Shown here one piece after another: positions 1 through 6,432 of a stretch of 17,261 nt of DNA. The DNA is from SZAS-103 sp964640525 (lineage in GTDB: Bacteria; Pseudomonadota; Gammaproteobacteria; Xanthomonadales; Xanthomonadaceae). The translations under genes and the position numbers were made by a program. The stretch is taken from the NCBI GenBank assembly GCA_964640525.1, contig CAZXGS010000061.1, positions 1-17,261 of the forward strand, given 5' to 3'. The first letter of the stretch is position 1; every line of letters begins with the position of its first letter. The notes under the pieces were generated by a model. It was not told the DNA's origin, ran no database searches, and saw nothing but the letters and a program-made list of their open reading frames with translations.

Positions 1-75
1 CATTTTTTGCCCCCGCACCACCGCTCGCTCTCCCGCACTCAGCCAACCGCAGCCACGAGGCGGATGCGGGCCCCG

Positions 76-1026
76 TCACCTCGCCTCCACCGTCCACCTG
101 AGGCCCTGATCCACGGTGAACGGCGGCTTCCAGTCAAGCTCGCGGCCAATCAGGCCCGCATCGACCTCCAGCGAGTCGAGCAGACGACGCACCTGCCCGG
201 ATTTGCCAAGCAGGCTGCCAGCAAGGCGCAACATCGCCGGCGGAAACGGCAACACGCGCGACGGCAGGGCCATTGCCTTGGCGAGGCGCCGGATCAATTC
301 AGGTGTGGACATCGAATCGCCGTCGCACACCAGAAAGGTCTGACCCGCCGCCCCGGGATGCGTGGCGCACGCGATGCACGCATCCGCCAGGTTGTCAAGG
401 TAGATCATGTCGCGCCGGTTGCGAGCCGAGCCCAGAGGCATCGGCACGCGCTTGCGCACGATCTTCATCAACTGGGCGAAGTTGCCCTTGGCACCCGGCC
501 CATACACCAGCGGCGGGCGGACGATTGCCACTTCCAGCCCGGTCTGCTGGGCAACACGTGCCAGCGCCTGCTCTCCCTCCCATTTGGATATCCCGTACGC
601 ATCCATGGGCGAAGGCGCGTCCTTCTCGGTGTAAGGCTTGCCGGGCTGCGTTCCCTCGCCGTTGACCTTGATCGTGCTGACGTGAACGAAGCGACGGACG
701 CCGGCCGAAGCGGCGCTACGTGCGAGGCGTTCGGTGCCCGCCACGTTGATCCTGCGGTTGGCCGCCAGCGGATCGATCGACCCATCGCCGTCGGTTGCGC
801 CTCCGGCGGCCAGATGGATGACCAGGTCGCATCCGTCCAGCGCAGCGGTCCAGTCGGTGCTCTCGTCGATGCCGGAAATTTCCGCTCGCTCAACGCCGTC
901 CGGCAACTTTGCCTGTGCGCGACAGGCGCCGCGGACCGCAAACCCACGCGCAAGCAACATCCGGCACATCCCGCGGCCGACGAATCCATTGCTGCCGGTA
1001 ACCAAACATCGATGCGATGTGCTCAC
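76..1026 (-). CDS. NAD-dependent epimerase/dehydratase (extended SDR family)
   Basis: The protein (316 residues) is an extended short-chain dehydrogenase/reductase of the nucleotide-sugar epimerase type. The N-terminal Rossmann motif GSNGFVG lies at residues 11-17, the serine/threonine of the active site in VSTIKV at about 117-118, and the catalytic YGISK (YxxxK) at 144-148. Members of this family oxidise, epimerise or dehydrate NDP-sugars for polysaccharide or LPS synthesis, or act on sterol-like substrates; the substrate cannot be read from the sequence. I chose the GTG start at 1026 because the Rossmann fold begins six residues later and a G-rich stretch (GGGGGCG) stands upstream; a longer frame reaches 1143 but its extra residues look non-coding and cover a hairpin. 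It lies 164 bases downstream of purT on the same strand, separated by that hairpin, so it may have its own promoter. Family is certain, substrate unknown. Confidence 0.9.
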   Translation of the reverse strand: MSTSHRCLVTGSNGFVGRGMCRMLLARGFAVRGACRAQAKLPDGVERAEISGIDESTDWTAALDGCDLVIHLAAGGATDGDGSIDPLAANRRINVAGTERLARSAASAGVRRFVHVSTIKVNGEGTQPGKPYTEKDAPSPMDAYGISKWEGEQALARVAQQTGLEVAIVRPPLVYGPGAKGNFAQLMKIVRKRVPMPLGSARNRRDMIYLDNLADACIACATHPGAAGQTFLVCDGDSMSTPELIRRLAKAMALPSRVLPFPPAMLRLAGSLLGKSGQVRRLLDSLEVDAGLIGRELDWKPPFTVDQGLRWTVEAR

Positions 1027-1093
1027 CGAAAGCGCCCCCGCATACGGCACGCGCAGTCGCTCGAATGGTGCTCGACGGTACGGATTTGGCGAT

Positions 1094-1119
1094 CGGCAGG
1101 GATCACGATTTCCCTGCCG
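1094..1119 (-). terminator. 9-bp perfect hairpin between purT and the epimerase gene
   Basis: CGGCAGGGA at 1094-1102 is the exact reverse complement of TCCCTGCCG at 1111-1119, leaving an 8-base loop. It sits in the 164-base gap after the purT stop codon. There is no T-run after the stem on either strand, so a classical intrinsic terminator is not shown. It could be a transcript 3'-end or processing structure for purT. Confidence 0.4.
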
Positions 1120-1189
1120 CAATTGCGCATACCTGCTTTGCAAGACACGTGCGAATTCGGACGATGACGGTCACCGCCAGCACCAGCGA

Positions 1190-2425
1190 TCAACTCCGTC
1201 CCGGCAACAATTCCACCCGCAGCGCGGCCGCGGCTGTCCGTGCCTTCTCGCGCGCCTGTTCGAGGCTTGCACCACGCGCCAGCGTCACCGCCACCCGGCG
1301 ATGGCCCTCCACGCGCGGCTTGCCGAACAAGCGAAGTGCGGTGTCCGGCTGCGCCAGCGCGGCATCCACGCCGTGGAAGCGAGGCACGCCGTGGCCGTGC
1401 GCCAGCACCGCGCAGGAGGCCGACGGACCACGCTGGTCGATGAACGGGATCGGCAGCCCGAGGATCGCCCGCGCGTGCAGCGCGAACTCGGACAGATCCT
1501 GCGAGATCAACGTCACCAAGCCGGTATCGTGCGGGCGTGGCGAGACTTCCGAGAACCAGACCTCATCGCCCTTGACGAACAACTCCACACCGAACACGCC
1601 GTAGCCGCCCAGGTCGTCGGTGACCGCCCTGGCGATCTGCCGCGAACGCTCCAGCGCGCGAGCGGACATCGGTTGCGGCTGCCAGCTCTCACGGTAGTCG
1701 CCGTCGGCCTGCAGGTGGCCAATCGGATCGCAGAAGGTCGTGCCGTCGCGATGGCGCACGGTCAGCAGGGTGATCTCGTAGTCGAACTCGACCAAGCCCT
1801 CGACGATCACCCGACCCTGCCCTGCGCGCCCTCCGCTCTGCGCGTAGTCCCAGGCCGGATCGATCTCGCCCTCGGCGGTCACCACGCTCTGCCCCTTGCC
1901 GGAGCTGGACATCACCGGTTTGACCACGCACGGCAAGCCGATCGCCGCGACGGCCTCGCGATACTCCTCAAACGAACCAACGAACCGATACGGCGAGGTC
2001 GGCAGCCCGAGCTTCGCCGCCGCCAGCTCGCGGATACCCTCGCGATCCATGGTCAGGCGCGCCGCGCGTGCGGTCGGGATCACCTGTTGTCCGTGCAGGC
2101 GCTCCAGCTCGACCAGTGTCGGGGTGTGGATGGCTTCGATTTCCGGCACCACCAGGTGTGGGCGCTCGCGCACCACCAGCTCGCGCAGCGCCACCGGATC
2201 GAGCATGTCGAGTACCTGATGGTGGTGCGCGACCTGCATCGCCGGCGCATCGGCGTAACGGTCGGCAGCGATCACCTCCACACCGAAGCGTTGCAGTTCG
2301 ATCGCGACTTCCTTGCCCAGTTCGCCCGAACCCAGCAACAGGACGCGCTTGGCGCCAGGCACCAGCGGCGTGCCGAGGGTGACGGATTCCGATTCGGTCG
2401 ATGCAGCAACGGCGGGTGGCATCAT
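1190..2425 (-). CDS. purT: formate-dependent phosphoribosylglycinamide formyltransferase 2 (PurT)
   Basis: PurT is a cytoplasmic ATP-grasp enzyme that makes formyl-GAR from GAR, formate and ATP, the third step of purine synthesis without folate. The sequence carries the family's N-terminal motif LGSGELGKEV (residues about 31-40), the ATP-grasp strand PCVVKPVMSSSGKGQS, and the metal/phosphate loop FSEVSPRPHDTG towards the C-terminus. With the ATGATG start at 2425 the protein has 411 residues, against 392 in E. coli; the E. coli start would fall near residue 15, so the first roughly 15 residues are an extension or the start lies slightly inside. I see no good ribosome binding site before ATGATG. 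A TACAAT box lies 28 bases upstream of it, which rules out the much longer open frame reaching 2788. Function is confident from several family-specific motifs. Confidence 0.97.
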   Translation of the reverse strand: MMPPAVAASTESESVTLGTPLVPGAKRVLLLGSGELGKEVAIELQRFGVEVIAADRYADAPAMQVAHHHQVLDMLDPVALRELVVRERPHLVVPEIEAIHTPTLVELERLHGQQVIPTARAARLTMDREGIRELAAAKLGLPTSPYRFVGSFEEYREAVAAIGLPCVVKPVMSSSGKGQSVVTAEGEIDPAWDYAQSGGRAGQGRVIVEGLVEFDYEITLLTVRHRDGTTFCDPIGHLQADGDYRESWQPQPMSARALERSRQIARAVTDDLGGYGVFGVELFVKGDEVWFSEVSPRPHDTGLVTLISQDLSEFALHARAILGLPIPFIDQRGPSASCAVLAHGHGVPRFHGVDAALAQPDTALRLFGKPRVEGHRRVAVTLARGASLEQAREKARTAAAALRVELLPGRS

Positions 2426-2452
2426 GGCGTGGGGTGGCGCGGAAAAGCGCCC

Positions 2453-2458
2453 ATTGTA
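2453..2458 (-). promoter_or_regulatory. candidate -10 box for purT
   Basis: On the minus strand the hexamer TACAAT matches the sigma70 -10 consensus at five of six positions in otherwise very GC-rich DNA. Transcription would begin near 2446 and give a leader of about 20 bases before the purT ATG. No convincing -35 hexamer is seen at 16-18 bases, so the call rests on the -10 box and its position. Confidence 0.4.
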
Positions 2459-2907
2459 GCCGCGACGCCGACGCGCGAGAGGCCCGCCGCCTACCGGGCC
2501 TGGGCGAGGCATCTGACCCGGTGACGCGGCGCGCCACATTGCCATCCGTGCCTGCCCTGGCGATGGCAGCGGCGCAGCCGCAACGGCGAGCATCGGGACG
2601 ATGCACGCGTCGATACCCGCTTGTCCGAGCCCAGCGGCCTTGCCGATCGGAATCCGGAGGGTCGAAATGCAGGGCCCGGGACGACCGGAATCGCCCGCAG
2701 TCCGGCTTGCGCTGCCGTGGCCAGATGCGGCGCCCGGAGCCGCCAGGCGTGCATCGCCACCCACGACGGAACCTGGCACCTCGCACACCCGCGCCAGCCA
2801 GCGTGATGGCCCGCGTTCGCTCCCACGCGGAGCTGACCATCATCAGCTCCCCGGCACGCGTTTCGGAGAAGTCAGGGATCCATGCGTCCGGTACGAGGCA
2901 TGCACAC
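2459..2907. other. intergenic stretch with no supportable gene
   Basis: About 450 bases between the divergent purT and SPFH genes. Frames are open on both strands because the DNA is GC-rich, but their translations are rich in Arg, Pro and Ala, show no domain I recognise, and lack a ribosome binding site. Neither a transposon end nor a structured RNA is apparent. A decayed gene cannot be excluded. Confidence 0.5.
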
Positions 2908-2936
2908 TTGACAATATGATATCTTTTTGATATCTT
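2908..2936 (+). promoter_or_regulatory. strong sigma70-type promoter of the SPFH cluster
   Basis: TTGACA (2908-2913, perfect -35) is followed after exactly 17 bases by TATCTT (2931-2936, four of six matches to TATAAT). The block is strikingly AT-rich against its surroundings. Transcription would start near 2943 and give a leader of about 115 bases before the SPFH ATG. The -10 region and spacer are covered by two tandem 11-bp repeats, so a repressor bound there would block polymerase. Confidence 0.75.
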
Positions 2937-2938
2937 TT
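2917..2938 (+). repeat. two perfect tandem 11-bp repeats in the promoter (candidate operator)
   Basis: TGATATCTTTT occurs at 2917-2927 and again, with no gap, at 2928-2938. Each copy contains the palindrome GATATC, so the palindrome centres are 11 bp apart, about one helical turn. The repeats cover the spacer and the -10 box of the promoter. Arc-type ribbon-helix-helix repressors bind neighbouring half-sites at about this spacing, and the same cluster encodes an Arc-like protein at 4229-4405. Binding is an inference. Confidence 0.6.
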
Positions 2939-2942
2939 CCCA

Positions 2943-2966
2943 CGGCGCGACGGACTTGTCGCGCCG
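2943..2966 (+). other. 9-bp hairpin at the predicted 5' end of the SPFH transcript
   Basis: CGGCGCGAC at 2943-2951 pairs perfectly with GTCGCGCCG at 2958-2966 around a six-base loop. It begins at the transcription start expected from the promoter at 2908-2936. A stem at the very 5' end could shield the mRNA from 5'-end-dependent decay. A 10-base tandem duplication, ATGCGCGCCG, follows at 2975-2994. Confidence 0.5.
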
Positions 2967-3056
2967 CACGACCCATGCGCGCCGATGCGCGCCGCGCTGG
3001 TGCCGTTTCGACCTTTCCCCGCCCGCAGCGTCCGGGGCACATCCACAGGAACCGCC

Positions 3057-3944
3057 ATGAGCAACCGCGGCAACAATCTCACCGAACGCGAAGCCACCTC
3101 CTTCCCCGGCATCCCCACCCTGCTTCTCGTGCTGGCCCTGCTGGCCGGCGACGGCTGGCTGTTCTTCCACGGCGCAATCAACCAAGACCCCGCGCACATC
3201 GTCGGCGGCATCGTCATTGGCATCGTCCTGCTGGTGTGTTTCGGCGGCTTCTTCAACGTCGAGCCCAACCAGGCTGCGGTGCTCAGCCTGTTCGGCAAGT
3301 ACGTCGGCTCGGTGCGCGCGCAGGGCCTGCGCTTCGCCAACCCGTTCTATGCCACCAAGAAGATCAGCTTGCGCGTGCGCAACTTCGAGAGCAGCAAGAT
3401 CAAGGTCAACGAGTTGCAGGGCAGCCCGATCGAGATCGGCGCGGTGATCGTCTGGCAGGTGGTGGACTCCGCCGAGGCGGTCTACAACGTGGACGACTAC
3501 GAGAGCTACGTGCACATCCAGTCCGAGTCGGCGCTGCGACAGATGGCCACCAGCTACCCCTACGACAACCACGACGATCCGAAGACGGTGTCGCTGCGCA
3601 GCCATCCCACCGAGATCGGCCAGCACCTGATGGAACAACTGCGCGAGCGCCTGGCGCAGGCCGGCGTGGCGATCAACGACGCCCGCATCAGCCACCTCGC
3701 CTACGCACCGGAGATCGCCCAGGCGATGCTGCAGCGCCAGCAGGCCGACGCCGTGGTCGCCGCGCGCACCCGCATCGTGTACGGCGCGGTGAGCATGGTC
3801 GAGATGGCGCTGGGTCAGCTCAAGGAAAAGGGGCTTGCCGACCTCGACCCGGAACGGCGCGCGGCGATGGTCAGCAACATGCTGGTGGTGCTGTGCTCGG
3901 AGCGGCCGGCGCAGCCGATCGTCAACACCGGGACCATCTATTGA
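3057..3944 (+). CDS. SPFH/band-7 domain membrane protein
   Basis: This 295-residue protein has two hydrophobic segments near the N-terminus (about residues 19-37 and 47-64) followed by a stomatin/prohibitin/flotillin-like (SPFH) domain from about 66 to 230, beginning with VEPNQAAVLSLFGKYVG and ending in a charged, helical region with IAQAMLQRQQADAVVAARTRI. SPFH proteins form large oligomeric cages or scaffolds on the inner membrane and often control membrane proteases or lipid domains; a specific partner cannot be named here. I chose the ATG at 3057 because AGGA precedes it with suitable spacing and because the additional 24 residues from an upstream ATG at 2985 are low-complexity and cover a duplication in the leader. 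It is first in the plus-strand cluster; 208 bases follow before the next small gene, beginning with a short GC hairpin at 3946-3962. No NfeD partner gene is present. Confidence 0.93.
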   Translation: MSNRGNNLTEREATSFPGIPTLLLVLALLAGDGWLFFHGAINQDPAHIVGGIVIGIVLLVCFGGFFNVEPNQAAVLSLFGKYVGSVRAQGLRFANPFYATKKISLRVRNFESSKIKVNELQGSPIEIGAVIVWQVVDSAEAVYNVDDYESYVHIQSESALRQMATSYPYDNHDDPKTVSLRSHPTEIGQHLMEQLRERLAQAGVAINDARISHLAYAPEIAQAMLQRQQADAVVAARTRIVYGAVSMVEMALGQLKEKGLADLDPERRAAMVSNMLVVLCSERPAQPIVNTGTIY

Positions 3945-4152
3945 TGCGCGCGTCGTGCGCGCCTCGGTGGCGGCTGTCCTCGCAACCGGCGGCACTTCGG
4001 CTCACCGCGCATGGCGGCCGCAGATCTGACTGCCATGGATGGCGGAAATGCCGACCATGCAGGAGCAATTTCCGGCCGTGAGCGGACTTTCAATTCAAGC
4101 GCCGCAATCCCCGCCGGCCATCGGCCGTCATTCCTGAGATTGGAGTCGCGAC

Positions 4153-4224
4153 ATGACCACTGTCCTCATCATCCTCATCGTCGTCATCAACGCGGGCTCC
4201 CGCGCGCGGCGGGCCCGGCACTGA
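4153..4224 (+). CDS. 23-residue hydrophobic microprotein or leader peptide
   Basis: A 24-codon frame (with stop) reads MTTVLIILIVVINAG and ends with a basic tail, SRARRARH. Evidence that it is translated: GGAG stands 7 bases before the ATG, the best ribosome binding site between the flanking genes; nearly all third positions are G or C, as in the neighbours; and its stop codon lies only four bases before the ATG of the Arc-like gene. The nine consecutive Val/Leu/Ile residues could form a short membrane segment held by the positive-inside tail. The run of branched-chain codons also recalls ilv-type attenuator leader peptides, and two overlapping hairpins follow within the frame (4192-4203 and 4199-4213), but no T-run terminator or ilv gene is present. 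I do not recognise a named family. Confidence 0.6.
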   Translation: MTTVLIILIVVINAGSRARRARH

Positions 4225-4228
4225 GGCC

Positions 4229-4405
4229 ATGGCCGAAAAGAAGTCCTATCCGCTGCGGATCGGCGCCGAGGTGCTGGAAGCCATGCAGCGCTGGGCCGAC
4301 GACGAGCTGCGCTCGGTCAACGCGCAGATCGAATACGTGCTGCGCGAGGCGCTGCGCAAGAACGCACGCCTGAAGCCGCGCGAAGACGAACCCAAGGCCG
4401 ACTGA
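4229..4405 (+). CDS. Arc-family ribbon-helix-helix protein (58 residues)
   Basis: The short protein aligns along its length with phage P22 Arc: a beta strand KSYPLRI, helix A (AEVLEAMQRWADDEL), the turn RSVN (identical to Arc residues 31-34) and helix B (AQIEYVLREALRK), then a charged tail. Arc-type proteins dimerise through the strand and insert it into the DNA major groove. Compared with Arc's base-contacting Gln9, Asn11 and Arg13, this protein has Ser6, Pro8 and Arg10, so specificity must differ. It starts four bases after the microprotein stop codon with GAGG very close to the ATG, which suggests translational coupling. In position and size it is likely a regulator of its own cluster, whose promoter carries tandem repeats. 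From memory, a small protein of this type often follows this SPFH subfamily; that was not checked. A toxin partner is not seen. Confidence 0.88.
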   Translation: MAEKKSYPLRIGAEVLEAMQRWADDELRSVNAQIEYVLREALRKNARLKPREDEPKAD

Positions 4406-4452
4406 GACCGGTCGCGCCGGTCCCTTCCGCTTCATCGTGCAAGGAGTCCACC

Positions 4453-5769
4453 GTGAACACCCTTCCCGCCCTCGCCCTGTGCGCGATCATGGCCAGCGTT
4501 CCGGCCGCCGCAACGACCGCGCCATCGGCAACCGCCGCCGCGAAACAACAGGACCCGGCCACCGCCGCCAACGCCCTGCTCGACCTGCTGGACGCCGGCC
4601 ACTTCCAGGCCGCGCACGATCGCTTTGCCCCGGACATGGCCAAGGCGGTCGATGCGGTGAAGCTCAAGGCGGTGTGGGAGTCGCTGCCGGCGCAATTCGG
4701 AACCTTCCAAAAGCGCGGTGCGGCACGCGTGCAGACCGACCACGGCATGACCGCGGTGACGATCCCGCTGGTATTTGCCAAAGGCACACTCGATGCCAGC
4801 GTCGTCACCGGCAGCGACGGCAGGGTCGCCGGCTTCTGGATCAAGCCTGCTCCTCCGCCGCCTGCGGCTGAGCGCAGCGACCTTCCATCACGCGAGGTTT
4901 CGTTCGGCCCGGCCGGACGCAGCACCCTGCCAGGCACCCTGCTCGAGCCCAAGGGCAAGGGACCGTTCCCGGCGGTGGTGTTCGTCCACGGCTCGGGCCC
5001 CAACGACCGCGACGAGACCGTCGGCGGCACCCGCGTGTTCGCCGACCTCGCCAACGGCCTGGCCGATGCCGGAATCGCCTCACTGCGTTACGACAAGCGC
5101 ACCAAGGTGCACCCGAACGAATTCGGCGGCGCCTACACGGTGGACGACGAGGTCACCGCCGATGCGGTGGCCGCGGTCGCCTTCCTGCGCCAGCAACCGG
5201 GCATCGACCCGCAGCGGATCTACGTCGTCGGTCACAGCCTCGGCGCGATGATGGCGCCGCGGATCGCGCAGAAAGCCGGAGCCGAGGTCAAGGGCATCGT
5301 GCTGCTGGCCGCACCGGCGCGCCATCTGGAAGACATCCTGGTGGACCAGAACGAATACCTGGCGGCCCACGGCATCCCGCATTTGCCGCTGGACGCGCTC
5401 AAGGCCGCGGTGGCGCAGGTCAAGCAGATCGACGCCCACACGCCACCAGTGAAGAAATTCCTGCTCGACCTGCCAGCCAGCTACTGGCTGAGCCTGAAGG
5501 ACTACGACGACATCGCGGTGGCCAAGGCGATTCCCCAACCGCTGCTGATCGAACAGGGCTTGCGCGATTTCCAGGTCACCGCGCCGGACTGGAAGCGCTG
5601 GCGCGCTGCGTTCGGGCACGACCCGCGCGCAACTTTCCACGACTACCCGACACTCAGCCACCTGTTCGTCGCTGGCTCCGGGCCCGGCTCGCTGGCCGAA
5701 TACGCCAAGCCGGCGCATGTGGACGTGAAGGTGATCGCCGACATCGCGGCGTGGATCAAGGCACACTGA
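4453..5769 (+). CDS. secreted alpha/beta hydrolase with N-terminal DUF3887-like domain
   Basis: The 438-residue protein starts with a probable signal peptide (residues 1-20, hydrophobic, ending in VPAAA), so it should act in the periplasm. Residues about 35-130 resemble a DUF3887-type helical/NTF2-like domain, and a proline-rich linker (132-138) leads into an alpha/beta hydrolase fold. The oxyanion segment FVHGSGPNDRDE is at 177-188, the nucleophile in GHSLG is Ser262, and plausible acid and histidine are Asp372 (GLRDFQV) and His403 (LSHLF), completing a serine-hydrolase triad. The substrate (ester, lipid or peptide) is not evident. The start is GTG at 4453, six bases after a perfect AAGGAG. 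It lies 47 bases after the Arc-like gene and 27 before the PH-like gene. Confidence 0.92.
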   Translation: MNTLPALALCAIMASVPAAATTAPSATAAAKQQDPATAANALLDLLDAGHFQAAHDRFAPDMAKAVDAVKLKAVWESLPAQFGTFQKRGAARVQTDHGMTAVTIPLVFAKGTLDASVVTGSDGRVAGFWIKPAPPPPAAERSDLPSREVSFGPAGRSTLPGTLLEPKGKGPFPAVVFVHGSGPNDRDETVGGTRVFADLANGLADAGIASLRYDKRTKVHPNEFGGAYTVDDEVTADAVAAVAFLRQQPGIDPQRIYVVGHSLGAMMAPRIAQKAGAEVKGIVLLAAPARHLEDILVDQNEYLAAHGIPHLPLDALKAAVAQVKQIDAHTPPVKKFLLDLPASYWLSLKDYDDIAVAKAIPQPLLIEQGLRDFQVTAPDWKRWRAAFGHDPRATFHDYPTLSHLFVAGSGPGSLAEYAKPAHVDVKVIADIAAWIKAH

Positions 5770-5796
5770 GCGCTCCGGACCTTGCATCCTGCGACC

Positions 5797-6423
5797 ATGC
5801 CGCGTCGCTTCCAGACCACCCCGCCGGCACGGGATCCGCGCATGCTGCTGGCGCTGACCTTCATCGCGCCGATGCTGGTCGTGCTGGTGCTGCTGTACGT
5901 GCTGGTCCGGCCGATGCCCTCGCCGCTGTTTCCACTGCCGATCCTGGCGATCGCGGCATTGCAGGTGGTGATGGTCTCGCGCTGGATCGAACGCATCGAG
6001 GTGTCACTGGATGAGGATCGCCTGCGCATCGTCGCCGGCATCGCAAGACTGGATATCGCTGTCGCGCAGATCGACCTCGAGCACGCGCGGATCGTGCGCC
6101 TGGACGAACACCCTGAATGGAAGCCGCTGTTCAAGACCGGCGGCATGTCGCTGCCCGGCCTGGCGCTGGGCTGGTTCCGCTCCCGCGCACGCCTGCGCCT
6201 GTTCTGCGTGCTGACCGACCGCCAGCGGGTGCTGGTGCTGCCGACCCGCGAAGGCGGGCCCGCCGCGCCGCGCCCGCGATCGATCCTGCTGCGATTTCTG
6301 CCCTCGCCCGCGGATCAGGTCGGCGCGCGGCGCAGCCAGGCGATCGTGCTCAGCCTGAAGCAGCCGGAGGAGTTGCTGGCCGCACTTCGCGCCGCGGATG
6401 ACCCTCGCGTGCGCGCCAGATAG
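5797..6423 (+). CDS. membrane protein with bacterial PH-like domain (bPH_5-like)
   Basis: The 208-residue protein has two transmembrane segments (about residues 17-37 and 43-61) followed by a cytoplasmic domain of beta-rich character. The stretch KTGGMSLPGLALGWFR, then LFCVLTDRQRVLVLPT and a C-terminal LSLKQPEELLAALR, fits the pattern I know from small bacterial PH-like domains (PF10882 type): glycine-rich turn, GWFR, LTD...VLPT, and a final helix. Such domains are structural or binding modules; no catalysis is expected. I chose ATG 5797; a TTG at 5782 could add five residues, and no clear ribosome binding site distinguishes them. It sits 27 bases after the hydrolase and 9 bases before the VanY-type gene, so the three are likely cotranscribed. 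Confidence 0.75.
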   Translation: MPRRFQTTPPARDPRMLLALTFIAPMLVVLVLLYVLVRPMPSPLFPLPILAIAALQVVMVSRWIERIEVSLDEDRLRIVAGIARLDIAVAQIDLEHARIVRLDEHPEWKPLFKTGGMSLPGLALGWFRSRARLRLFCVLTDRQRVLVLPTREGGPAAPRPRSILLRFLPSPADQVGARRSQAIVLSLKQPEELLAALRAADDPRVRAR

Positions 6424-6432
6424 GATGGGCCG

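Noticed and set aside
1..75. Possible start codon (cat, minus strand) of a further gene at the extreme left edge, preceded by a G-rich stretch.
   Set aside because: Only the three bases of the codon are inside the window, so nothing supports a gene.
734..2524. 596-residue plus-strand open frame.
   Set aside because: It is antisense to purT and the epimerase gene, whose protein motifs are unambiguous; its own translation is rich in Arg, His and Gln with no domain.
2491..2826. Open frames on both strands in the purT-SPFH gap, considered as a decayed gene.
   Set aside because: No recognisable domain in any frame and no consistent codon bias; left as gene-free.
3946..3962. GC hairpin just after the SPFH stop codon, considered as a terminator.
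   Set aside because: Six-bp self-complementary alternating GC with no T-run; too common by chance in this DNA to call.
1968..3995. 675-residue minus-strand open frame.
   Set aside because: It crosses purT in another frame, the SPFH promoter and the SPFH gene in antisense; an artefact of high GC content.
4153..4224. Reading the hydrophobic microprotein as a true ilv-type attenuator leader.
   Set aside because: No T-run terminator follows and no branched-chain amino acid gene is downstream; kept only as an alternative in the annotation.
4229..4405. Reading the Arc-like gene as the antitoxin of a toxin-antitoxin pair.
   Set aside because: No small toxin-like gene is adjacent; the neighbours are a hydrophobic microprotein and a secreted hydrolase.
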